From positions 1-12,709 of the forward strand of contig HF988627.1 of the NCBI GenBank assembly GCA_000434675.1: a DNA stretch of 12,709 nt, in the 5' to 3' direction. The notes beneath the pieces were generated by a model. The model did no database searches. It had not been told where the DNA came from and worked only from the letters and a program-made list of their open reading frames with translations. The translations under genes and the position numbers were made by a program. Each line of letters starts with the position of its first letter. Position 1 is the first letter of the stretch. This document shows positions 1 to 7,318 of this stretch, piece by piece. The stretch comes from Faecalibacterium sp. CAG:1138. GTDB taxonomy: Bacteria; Bacillota; Clostridia; Christensenellales; CAG-917.

Positions 1-48
1 GCCTTTTTTATTCTTTATCCGCCAAAGGGCGGTTTGAAACCTTCTCAT
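1..48 (-). CDS. Prepilin N-terminus, partial (runs off window)
   Basis: An ATG at 48-46 opens a frame that stays open to the window edge and reads MRRFQTALWRIKNKKG. The basic leader ending in Lys-Lys-Gly is what precedes the cut site of type IV prepilin peptidase, and it matches the KKG end of the leader in the neighbouring prepilin. The hydrophobic helix expected next lies outside the window, so the family call rests on leader and context. The start lies two bases after the TAA of the upstream prepilin gene, and the AAAGGA ribosome binding site overlaps the end of that gene, so the two are very likely translationally coupled. I infer a third pilin-like component of the same operon. Confidence 0.6.
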   Translation of the reverse strand, partial: MRRFQTALWRIKNKKG

Positions 49-50
49 TG

Positions 51-494
51 TTATCCTTTCTTATACGGCAAAAACTCCGTAAAAACGTAGCCGTTTTCCT
101 CATAGGTCAAAAGCAAGCCTTTCACCGTCGAATTTGGAATTTCATCTCCTGCCGTGTTCTTCATGGCCAGTGAGCTTTCAGCAATCGTCAGCTTGCCGCT
201 CATTTCTTTGCCTGCCAAGGTTTTCAGTTCATTCCCTTGATAGGTTTTCTTTGTAGGCTCAGAACCGGCAGTTAAAGCGTCGTTTATCACGTCTTTATTC
301 TTCGCTTTTGCAAAAACGACCGTTGCGTTGTTAGCCGCCGCCACGTTGTCCTCACCCTTTTTGATGTTGTTGAAGCCCGTGGTGAAACCCCTGTAGGCAA
401 GCAGGCTCATTATGGCAAAAATGGCAATGGCAACCACACACTCCACAAGTGTCACGCCCTTTTTGCCTTTGATTTTTTCAATCCTTTTTGCCAT
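51..494 (-). CDS. Type IV prepilin-like protein (minor pilin / pseudopilin)
   Basis: This 147-residue protein has a classic class III signal. A basic leader ends in Gly13 after two lysines, followed by VTLVE with the conserved glutamate at position +5 of the mature protein (Glu18), then a hydrophobic helix to about residue 35. Prepilin peptidase should cut after Gly13 and methylate the new N-terminus, and the helix would pack into the core of a type IV pilus or related pseudopilus. The rest (about 36-147) is a small hydrophilic domain I cannot assign to a named pilin. A GAGGTG ribosome binding site sits six bases before the ATG. The gene starts 10 bases after the stop of the giant PilX-like gene and is followed two bases later by another prepilin, so it is an operon member. 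A minor pilin is more likely than the major one, given the context (inference). Confidence 0.85.
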   Translation of the reverse strand: MAKRIEKIKGKKGVTLVECVVAIAIFAIMSLLAYRGFTTGFNNIKKGEDNVAAANNATVVFAKAKNKDVINDALTAGSEPTKKTYQGNELKTLAGKEMSGKLTIAESSLAMKNTAGDEIPNSTVKGLLLTYEENGYVFTEFLPYKKG

Positions 495-504
495 ATTTCA
501 CCTC

Positions 505-3500
505 TTATTCGTATCCTCCGGCCGACCAATTTGCCGTACTGTTCGTTCCGTTATCGACAGTGATATCTCCAAGTCCATTAGTTTTTCCCAACGCTTCAGA
601 TAGCTTTGAAGCAATGTCCAAATCTTTTCCGAAATATTGCCATTGTCCATCATTATAGTTTGTGCCCATAACTTTACCGGAAACAATGGCACCTCCTTTT
701 AGCATCTTATCGTTGGCATTAGGATTGTAGGTTCCCTTTGTCTTTTCATCTGCGCAGAAAAAGACACTTTTTGGATTTGGCATATAAATAACACAATTGG
801 TATAGCCACCCTCTTTTGCCATAGAAAACAGCATTGGCCCTTCGCACATAAACATCGGCAGCGATATATTATTGTTGACGTCATCATAATAGTTGGTTAT
901 TCTTGAATTTTCCCACATCATAAAACGCACGGAAAAATAATAACCTGTCAACACTGTATCGTTCAAGTCGGTTCCAGTTTTGTAGTCGAAAGTAGCATAT
1001 TTATAAAAATACTTTGCTCCATTTTCAGCCGTGTACTGATAAATTTTCTGACCACGGTCGTCTTCGTCGACGACTTTTGCCGCAACTATTTGATCTATAT
1101 GTCGCCTATCTCCTTCAACTTTTGTTTCAAGACTTCCTAAAGATAAAACGTTATTTCCGTTTCCACTCTTGAGTTCTGATACACGATTTGCATACGCAAT
1201 ATTAGGTAACGCATATATATAAGCCACGTTGAATTGGTTTTTTTGTCCATCGGCCAACAACATGCTTGTTCCAAGCCAACCGTTATCACCGATGTTTATC
1301 CAACCTACCGTATCGTTAATATAAACGTTTATATTTCCTAAACTCGTATCAAAATACAACCTCAAGTTGTCTTGGTTTTTATCTACATCTCTTACATTAA
1401 ATTGAGCCCCTATTTGCGTATTTTTAACATATTTCATGTCGTACATAACGATGTCAGTTATTATATATACTCTCAGCTCAGAACCGACTCTGCCATACAA
1501 CCCTGCATAACCGTTATTTAAAAGTTCTTCCTTGTTTTCATTTAGTTTTTTCTTAAAATCATTTTCTCCGCTTACACCGCCAATATACCAAAGTCTTCCA
1601 AAGAAAGTATCGTCGTTTTTTACATCGGTAATAGCTGCAGCAGATCCCGGTTTTTTCGTTTTACCTGCAGCATTTCCTCTTTTTGTAACCCGAACGGCTT
1701 TTGCACTTATTGCTTTCTGCAATGAATATCCAAAACTTATTTGTGTCGCAGATGTAACCCCTGTGAAATTAACGCCGTTGCGGTCGTTCAATTTGTTGTC
1801 ACCGGACCTATATTCTTTTGCGTCGTATCTGGTTTTTTTAAGATTAGGATACGAATAATCGTCATTGTCAGGATTGTTATACGGTTTTTGATAGTCACCA
1901 TCGCTTATTTCTGTGGCACTATAGTTGTAAACACCCATTTCTTTGAACACATCGGCAACAGTAGCAGGAAATCGAGTTCTTGCCTGTTCGCTTCGTGCAA
2001 CGTTGTTATGGTTCTCTATAAATTTTTCAGAATACATCTCGCCGGTATAAGCTTGATCGTTAATAACGCTTAATCTACTGTTTACGGACGTGTTTTTAGT
2101 TTCCACTATTTTGCATCCCATTGCATATACGCCGTATGCGCGTATTCCGTGCACTTTTGTCCATCCTTCTACGGCTTTAGTTCCGCCTAGATCCCAAGAC
2201 CTAAAAGACGTATCTGTTGCCTTATCGAGATAGAAATCATCACAATTTTCTCCTTGGTAAAACTTGTACCATTTGCCCTTTTTGTAAAGGACTTCTTTTG
2301 AATCATACTTTGGGGAACTATGCCCGTCATTAACTCCCGATCCTTTTCCGTATATAGACATATTTGCCTCAAAGTAATGAGTGTCTTTCGCCACCAATTG
2401 CGTTCTTTCAAACACGTACTCAGTTTTTGTCCCACTAACAATCAAGCTTCCATTATTGCCGTTGCCAACGACCGTAAATGCCTTATATGCACTGGCAACA
2501 CCGTCTGCGTTTGCCGTGGTATTAACTCCAAACGTGGTCAAATCACCGCAAATCACAACCTGACTTGTCGGCAAATTACCCAGTTTTTTATCGCTCAATT
2601 GCACGTAAGCGTTATTCTGAACATACACGCTTCCGTTTACTACAAGCGTCTTATCTCCTTTAGAAACTATGTCCTTAAACTTTTGTTCATTCGTTTCTGC
2701 AACATTGCCCACTTTTTTCTCATATTCTTTCACTATCGTGTTTTGTAAAGTGTTATCTGTTGTTTTGATATGACTTGCATCCTCATAGTCAGCATCATTA
2801 TAATATCTGCCTGTCAAAAGAGCGAACAAAAGATTGCTTGCTCTCTTTTGATAGTTCGAAGATTTTTTGTATTTATATTTAAACCACTCCAAAACTTCAA
2901 TATATCTATGGCAATTTCGCCCTTGTACGCCAATACAAGTGCTGTCATCATTGATAAAAATGGAAACGTCATCAGCCTCTCCTAAAACATCAGATAGGAA
3001 TTCGCCCGGAGTATTGTAATCTTTCAAAAAGTTTTTATACAAAACTCTATCGCTACCATCGTTGAAAAAATACTTATTGCCTGCGGAATTATTTTTCTCA
3101 AAATCCTTATTCAAATTGATGGTTTTTGAATATAATCCGGCCAAAACGTTTTCATATCCGGAAGCACTCGCCGCTTTGATTTCCGATTCATCAGGAAACT
3201 CCGGAAACGTCTTGAAGGTGTATGCTCCGTTATGGAAAAAATCTTCATCGTTTTCTATTCCAAATGACTCTATATTATTTGTTGCGCCATCTTTAATATA
3301 CAAACTGTTAGTGATTTTCTCTTGTTCTGGATAATATCTTTCGAAACTGCCCGTAGGAACATATATGCTGCCGCCTACGTAAAGATTTCCTTTTATAATT
3401 GCATTTTCGTTATCGGTAGAATAACTTTTTCCGTCAGTGCCTCCTCTTACTCCGTCAACTAGACCGTTGAACAGAACGTTGCCGGAAACGTAAACGTCGC

Positions 3501-4224
3501 CCCAAATTTCACAAGCGTTAATAATAAGGTCGCCGTTGACATAAAGATTTTTCGTGATTATAGTCGGAATAACTATTGACTTTACATCTCCACTCTTATT
3601 TTTTGGATGGTAAACGATAATATCGTTTCCTTTGTAGCCTATAACTAAACTGCCATTACAATATACATTTCCATCTATTGTGCCAGGGAAAAAAGTATAT
3701 CCATATTTTTGACGACTGCGATCTACTTCTTGATAACTTGACATTGCCAAAAGGTAGTCGCCATCCAAAGAAAGGTCCCCATCGACCTTACCTGTTTGCA
3801 TGGAAAAACTTCCACCGCCGGATACCGACATGGAATTTGAAATTTGATTAATCACGTCTCTAAAAGAACCTGTTTTCAGCGAATGGGTAAATTTAAGCTG
3901 ATAATTTGATTTTCCAACTTCGGTTTTAACAAGAATTTCAATTTTTGTAGCATCCACCTTGGTCATCGTAACTTTAGTTGTGCCGTATAATCCGGTATTG
4001 TTTGCAACAAAAGATTTCGAAGTACCTGCAGCCCATCCGTCTGGTTGATTATTGTAAAACGAATAAATGTTTCCAAAATTCGTTCCATCCTTCAAACCTT
4101 CTGCAACGGAGAGGCAAGACAATTGGGCTTTTTGTTGAGAGGAGGCGAAGATAGATCCGATGCCAGTATTAAAGGAAAGGAGCATAAAGGAAGAAGAAAT
4201 GACGATGATAACGGACATAGTCAT
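505..4224 (-). CDS. Giant PilX-like pilus-associated protein with bactofilin-like repeats
   Basis: From the first ATG the protein has 1239 residues, beginning inside a hydrophobic segment (to about residue 17). In-frame sequence upstream of the ATG supplies a Lys-Lys-Gly plus the first half of the helix, giving the N-terminus seen in PilX-type pilus assembly proteins, which lack the usual Glu+5. The exported body carries recurring glycine/beta motifs: GDLSLDGD near 150, GNVYCNGSLVIG near 185, NLYVNGDLII and GDVYVSGNVLF near 225-250, GNLYVGGSIYV near 280, NGSVYVQ near 555 and GNINVYIND near 990. Such motifs suggest right-handed beta-helix or bactofilin-like folding. I infer a surface adhesin or tip-like component of the pilus. 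It leads an operon with two prepilins. By eye it is more A/T-rich than the typA and aldolase genes. The exact function is unknown. Confidence 0.75.
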   Translation of the reverse strand: MTMSVIIVISSSFMLLSFNTGIGSIFASSQQKAQLSCLSVAEGLKDGTNFGNIYSFYNNQPDGWAAGTSKSFVANNTGLYGTTKVTMTKVDATKIEILVKTEVGKSNYQLKFTHSLKTGSFRDVINQISNSMSVSGGGSFSMQTGKVDGDLSLDGDYLLAMSSYQEVDRSRQKYGYTFFPGTIDGNVYCNGSLVIGYKGNDIIVYHPKNKSGDVKSIVIPTIITKNLYVNGDLIINACEIWGDVYVSGNVLFNGLVDGVRGGTDGKSYSTDNENAIIKGNLYVGGSIYVPTGSFERYYPEQEKITNSLYIKDGATNNIESFGIENDEDFFHNGAYTFKTFPEFPDESEIKAASASGYENVLAGLYSKTINLNKDFEKNNSAGNKYFFNDGSDRVLYKNFLKDYNTPGEFLSDVLGEADDVSIFINDDSTCIGVQGRNCHRYIEVLEWFKYKYKKSSNYQKRASNLLFALLTGRYYNDADYEDASHIKTTDNTLQNTIVKEYEKKVGNVAETNEQKFKDIVSKGDKTLVVNGSVYVQNNAYVQLSDKKLGNLPTSQVVICGDLTTFGVNTTANADGVASAYKAFTVVGNGNNGSLIVSGTKTEYVFERTQLVAKDTHYFEANMSIYGKGSGVNDGHSSPKYDSKEVLYKKGKWYKFYQGENCDDFYLDKATDTSFRSWDLGGTKAVEGWTKVHGIRAYGVYAMGCKIVETKNTSVNSRLSVINDQAYTGEMYSEKFIENHNNVARSEQARTRFPATVADVFKEMGVYNYSATEISDGDYQKPYNNPDNDDYSYPNLKKTRYDAKEYRSGDNKLNDRNGVNFTGVTSATQISFGYSLQKAISAKAVRVTKRGNAAGKTKKPGSAAAITDVKNDDTFFGRLWYIGGVSGENDFKKKLNENKEELLNNGYAGLYGRVGSELRVYIITDIVMYDMKYVKNTQIGAQFNVRDVDKNQDNLRLYFDTSLGNINVYINDTVGWINIGDNGWLGTSMLLADGQKNQFNVAYIYALPNIAYANRVSELKSGNGNNVLSLGSLETKVEGDRRHIDQIVAAKVVDEDDRGQKIYQYTAENGAKYFYKYATFDYKTGTDLNDTVLTGYYFSVRFMMWENSRITNYYDDVNNNISLPMFMCEGPMLFSMAKEGGYTNCVIYMPNPKSVFFCADEKTKGTYNPNANDKMLKGGAIVSGKVMGTNYNDGQWQYFGKDLDIASKLSEALGKTNGLGDITVDNGTNSTANWSAGGYE

Positions 4225-4362
4225 AACAACGAGGAGAAGAGAAGAACCTTTCTTAGAAGCGAGAGAGGAAAAAGAGGCCCTATTGCCCAGAGCCTTGCGA
4301 ACAATAAAAGAATTCCCCTGCTTACCTTCTTTATCGTGAGTGTGTGGGGTGATAGAAAAACG
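4225..4362 (-). other. In-frame 5' extension of the PilX-like gene, probable non-ATG start
   Basis: Reading upstream from the ATG at 4224 the frame stays open to a TAA at 4363-4365. Just before the ATG it encodes SKKGSSLLLVVMTMS, a textbook basic-then-hydrophobic PilX N-terminus that the ATG would cut in half. No in-frame ATG, GTG or TTG exists in the extension. The candidates are ATT at 4305-4303, with AGGGG nine bases upstream, CTG at 4290-4288, or ATC at 4353-4351. The ATG at 4224 itself has no ribosome binding site nearby. ATT with the AGGGG is my preferred start, but a frameshift or lost start codon cannot be excluded. Confidence 0.6.
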
Positions 4363-4456
4363 TTAACAAATCAATCGATAGAAAGCAAACGCGGTTGATT
4401 TTTTAGCAAAAAGGACTATGGGAGGGGAATTTAAGGGGTGGGTAATAGGAATATAA

Positions 4457-4462
4457 ATTATA
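4457..4462 (-). promoter_or_regulatory. Possible -10 box of the pilin operon
   Basis: A perfect TATAAT on the minus strand lies just below the typA terminator and upstream of the PilX-like gene. No convincing -35 box is found 16-18 bases away, where the sequence is the typA terminator stem. If used, it would give a leader of about 145 bases before the ATT start. The 4363-4480 gap otherwise shows only A/T-rich and pyrimidine-rich sequence. Confidence 0.3.
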
Positions 4463-4480
4463 TAAAATAAGAATAATAAA

Positions 4481-4509
4481 TGCCGCCCCAAAAATTGTTC
4501 GGGGAGGCA
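4481..4509 (-). terminator. Intrinsic terminator of typA
   Basis: A nine-pair stem with one mismatch (TGCCTCCCC / GGGGCGGCA on the minus strand, loop of 11) begins 17 bases after the typA stop codon. It is followed on the minus strand by TTTATTATTCTTATTTT, a broken but T-rich tract. It separates typA from the pilin operon. Confidence 0.7.
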
Positions 4510-4525
4510 AAAGTGGATAAATATT

Positions 4526-6358
4526 TTAATTTTCTTCTTTTTCGACGCGGAATTTTGCTTTCATTCTGAGCTCTTTCGAGAGAATGCGTTTCCTGATGCG
4601 AAGCGATTTAGGGGTAACTTCCAGAAGTTCGTCGTCGGCGATAAATTCCAGACACTCTTCCAAGCTGAACACTCTAGGGCTAATGAGCCTCAAAGCGTCG
4701 TCGCTACCGCTTGCGCGGGTGTTGGTGAGGTGCTTTTTCTTGCAGACGTTGACGACGAGGTCTTCCATTTTAGGGCTGTAGCCCACGACCATGCCTTCGT
4801 AAACCGGAGTGCCCGCTCCGATAAACAGCGTGCCGCGTTCCTGAGCGTTGAACAGACCGTACGTTACGGCTTCGCCCGTTTCGAAAGCGATCAAGCTACC
4901 TGTAAGACGGCGAGGGATTTCGCCTTTATACGGCTGATACTCAAAGAAAATGCTGCTCATAATTCCTTCGCCCTGCGTTGCGGTCAGAAATTCGTTTTTA
5001 TAACCGAACAGTCCGCGGCTTGGCACGTTGAATTCCAACCTCGTGCGGCTACCCATCGGTTGCATATGCACAAGCTCGCCTTTTCGTTGGCCCATTTGTC
5101 CCATAACGGTGCCCGCGGCGTTTTGCGGAACGTCCACGACCAGCTTGTCAACCGGCTCCATTATCACTCCGTCAACCTTTTTATACAGCACTTTCGGCGT
5201 GGACACCGAGAATTCGTAGCCTTCTCTTCTCATGGTTTCGATGAGAATGGACAGGTGCATTTCGCCTCTGCCGCAAACCTTGAAGCTGTCGGTGTTGTCG
5301 GTGTCTTCGACGCGCAACGAAACGTCCTTCAGTAGCTCGCGGTAAAGCCTTTCCCTAAGCTGTCTGCTGGTAACGAACTTGCCTTCTTTTCCCGCAAACG
5401 GACTGTCATTGACCGAAAACGTCATTTCAACCGTCGGTTCGGAGATTTTGACAAACGACAACGGTTCCGGCGTAATCGGATCGGACACGGTGTTTCCGAT
5501 GTTGATGTCTTCAATGCCGGATATACAAACGATGTCGCCCACGGTTGCGGATTCGGCAGGCACACGCTTGAGGCCTTCGATTTCGTAAAGGTTGACGATT
5601 TTACCGCGTTTAGGTTGAGTTCTGCCATGCCAGTCGCTGGTTACGATATCCATATTCGGCCGTGCGACGCCCTGCTCGATTCTGCCTATGCCGATACGTC
5701 CGACGTAATCGTTGTAGTCGATTGAGGAAACCAGCATCTTGAACGGCGATTTTTCGTCGCCCTCAGGCGGATCGATGTAGTTAATAATGGTGTCGAAAAG
5801 CGGCGCCATATTCGGCTTTACGTCGTCCGGAGTGAGGCCGGAAATGCCCTGACGGCCGCTGCAATAGACGATAGGGCTGTCGAGCTGTTCTTCCGTTGCG
5901 TCCAGATCCATCAAAAGCTCCAGAACTTCGTCGACGACTTCCTTCACCCTTGCGTCCGGTCTGTCGATTTTGTTTACGCAGACAATGATTTTGAGTCCCA
6001 AATCCAAAGCCTTGCCCAAAACGAAACGAGTTTGAGGCATCGGGCCTTCGACTGCGTCCACCAGAAGCAAAACGCCGGAAACCATTTTAAGCACGCGCTC
6101 GACTTCGCCGCCGAAATCCGCGTGTCCCGGGGTGTCGATAATGTTGATTTTTACGTCGTGATATCTGACGGCGGTGTTTTTGGCGAGAATGGTTATGCCC
6201 CTTTCTCTTTCCAGATCGCCGCTGTCCATAACTCTTTCTTCAACCTGTTGATTTTGGCGGAAGGTGCCGCTTTGCTTCAAAAGTTCGTCAACGAGAGTGG
6301 TTTTGCCGTGGTCGACGTGGGCGATGATTGCAATGTTACGCAAGTCCTTTCTGATCAT
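4526..6358 (-). CDS. typA: Ribosome-associated GTPase TypA/BipA
   Basis: The 610-residue length fits the family (about 605-615). The GTPase domain shows G1 AHVDHGKTT at 13-21, G2 RGIT at 53-56, G3 DTPGH at 75-79 and G4 NKID at 129-132. The elongation-factor-like beta-barrel domain, EF-G-like domains and the TypA-specific C-terminal domain follow, ending in a basic tail. TypA is a translational GTPase that binds the ribosome at the EF-G site and supports ribosome assembly and stress or low-temperature growth (family knowledge). The ATG at 6358 is preceded by CGGAGA. The gene is monocistronic, with its own sigma-A-like promoter at 6416-6444 and a terminator at 4481-4509. All key motifs are intact. 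The G1 and G3 motifs are shared with EF-G and LepA, but the length and C-terminal half fit TypA. Confidence 0.97.
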   Translation of the reverse strand: MIRKDLRNIAIIAHVDHGKTTLVDELLKQSGTFRQNQQVEERVMDSGDLERERGITILAKNTAVRYHDVKINIIDTPGHADFGGEVERVLKMVSGVLLLVDAVEGPMPQTRFVLGKALDLGLKIIVCVNKIDRPDARVKEVVDEVLELLMDLDATEEQLDSPIVYCSGRQGISGLTPDDVKPNMAPLFDTIINYIDPPEGDEKSPFKMLVSSIDYNDYVGRIGIGRIEQGVARPNMDIVTSDWHGRTQPKRGKIVNLYEIEGLKRVPAESATVGDIVCISGIEDINIGNTVSDPITPEPLSFVKISEPTVEMTFSVNDSPFAGKEGKFVTSRQLRERLYRELLKDVSLRVEDTDNTDSFKVCGRGEMHLSILIETMRREGYEFSVSTPKVLYKKVDGVIMEPVDKLVVDVPQNAAGTVMGQMGQRKGELVHMQPMGSRTRLEFNVPSRGLFGYKNEFLTATQGEGIMSSIFFEYQPYKGEIPRRLTGSLIAFETGEAVTYGLFNAQERGTLFIGAGTPVYEGMVVGYSPKMEDLVVNVCKKKHLTNTRASGSDDALRLISPRVFSLEECLEFIADDELLEVTPKSLRIRKRILSKELRMKAKFRVEKEEN

Positions 6359-6415
6359 TGTTTCTCCGTTGCGCAGAGTGTCGTGCGCTGAATGTATAAA
6401 AATTATTTCGGCAAT

Positions 6416-6444
6416 ATTATATATTCATTATTTAATTAAATCAA
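6416..6444 (-). promoter_or_regulatory. Sigma-A-like promoter of typA
   Basis: The minus strand carries TTGATT (6444-6439), a 17-base spacer and a perfect TATAAT (6421-6416). This places the typA transcript start about 50 bases before its ATG. Confidence 0.7.
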
Positions 6445-6517
6445 ATAAATAAGCCCGAAATCGAAAAATTTTTTTGATTTTTTTGTCGATTATCGCTTTT
6501 TTGCAACGTAAAGAAAA

Positions 6518-6541
6518 AAGGCGCAAAAACGTTTGCGCCTT
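6518..6541 (-). terminator. Intrinsic terminator of the protease-SDR operon
   Basis: A perfect ten-pair stem AAGGCGCAAA / TTTGCGCCTT with a four-base loop lies about 45 bases after the stop of the dehydrogenase gene. The minus strand follows it with CTTTTTTCTTT, a good U-tract. The plus strand also reads into T-rich sequence, but no plus-strand gene ends here. Confidence 0.85.
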
Positions 6542-6586
6542 TCTTCTTTGCATTATATTTGCAATAATCAGTGTTTATAAACGATT

Positions 6587-7318
6587 TTATATCACTAAAC
6601 CGCCGTTTACGCCGACAACCTGCCCCGTAATAAAATCCGCGTCATCGCTTGCCAAAAACGCGACGGCTTTTGCGACGTCAAGCGGACGGCCGAGCGCCTG
6701 AAGCGGAGTTTCTTCCTTGATTTCGGACAAGATTTCCGCCGAGTGGCAGGCGTTCATATCGGTTTCGATAAAGCCCGGGCAAACGCAGTTGACGGATATT
6801 CCCGACGGGCCGACCTCTTTTGCAAGTGCCTTGGTGAACCCTATGACGGCCGCTTTCGTGGCGGAATAGGCCACTTCGCAAGACGCGCCGACCTGCCCCC
6901 ACATGCTGCCAACGTTGATGATTTTGCCGCTTTTTCTGGCTATCATATCCGGCAAAACTTCCTTCGTGAGGTTGAAAACGCCGTCCACGTTCACGGCAAA
7001 AATTCCCTTCCATTCGTCGTAAGACACGTCGTCAAGCGGTTTAATGAGGGATATTCCCGCGTTATTTACCAGCAAATCCACCTTTCCGAAGCGGTTTTTG
7101 GCGGCCGTAAACAGTTTTTCGGCGCCGCTTGGCTCCGAAACGTCCGCCTGAACGGCAATGACGGCCGAATATACCGAAAGCTCATTTTTCAGTTCTTCTG
7201 CCTTTTGTCCGTTTCGGACGTAATTAAGCACTACGTTCCAACCTTTTTTTGCAAGCTCCTCGGCAATAGCCGCGCCGATCCCCCTCGAAGAACCCGAGAT
7301 TATGGCTGTTTTGTTCAT
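6587..7318 (-). CDS. FabG-like short-chain dehydrogenase/reductase
   Basis: This 243-residue protein is a complete classical SDR. The nucleotide-binding motif is GSSRGIG at 9-15 and NNAG is at 85-88. The catalytic tetrad is Asn110, Ser138, Tyr151 and Lys155 (YSATK). The C-terminus, ending ITGQVVGVNGGLVI, is typical of FabG (3-oxoacyl-ACP reductase) and close relatives, so an NADPH-dependent ketoacyl reduction is the best guess. No acyl carrier protein or other fab gene is nearby, so the substrate is uncertain and I give no gene symbol. The start overlaps the stop of the protease gene by ATGA, with an AAGGA site nine bases upstream, so it is translated as the second gene of that operon. It is followed by a strong terminator at 6518-6541. 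Confidence 0.9.
   Translation of the reverse strand: MNKTAIISGSSRGIGAAIAEELAKKGWNVVLNYVRNGQKAEELKNELSVYSAVIAVQADVSEPSGAEKLFTAAKNRFGKVDLLVNNAGISLIKPLDDVSYDEWKGIFAVNVDGVFNLTKEVLPDMIARKSGKIINVGSMWGQVGASCEVAYSATKAAVIGFTKALAKEVGPSGISVNCVCPGFIETDMNACHSAEILSEIKEETPLQALGRPLDVAKAVAFLASDDADFITGQVVGVNGGLVI

Noticed and set aside
19..32. CCGCC-AAAG-GGCGG hairpin near the left edge as a terminator.
   Set aside because: It lies inside the first codons of the next prepilin, has only five pairs and lacks a T-tract on the minus strand.
4045..4398. A 117-codon plus-strand frame covering the start of the PilX-like gene, rich in Arg, Lys and Glu.
   Set aside because: It is the antisense of the hydrophobic leader region, where Leu/Ser/Val codons read back as charged residues; the opposite strand gives a clear PilX-type N-terminus.
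4730..5335. A 201-codon plus-strand frame inside typA.
   Set aside because: Antisense shadow of a complete conserved GTPase gene.
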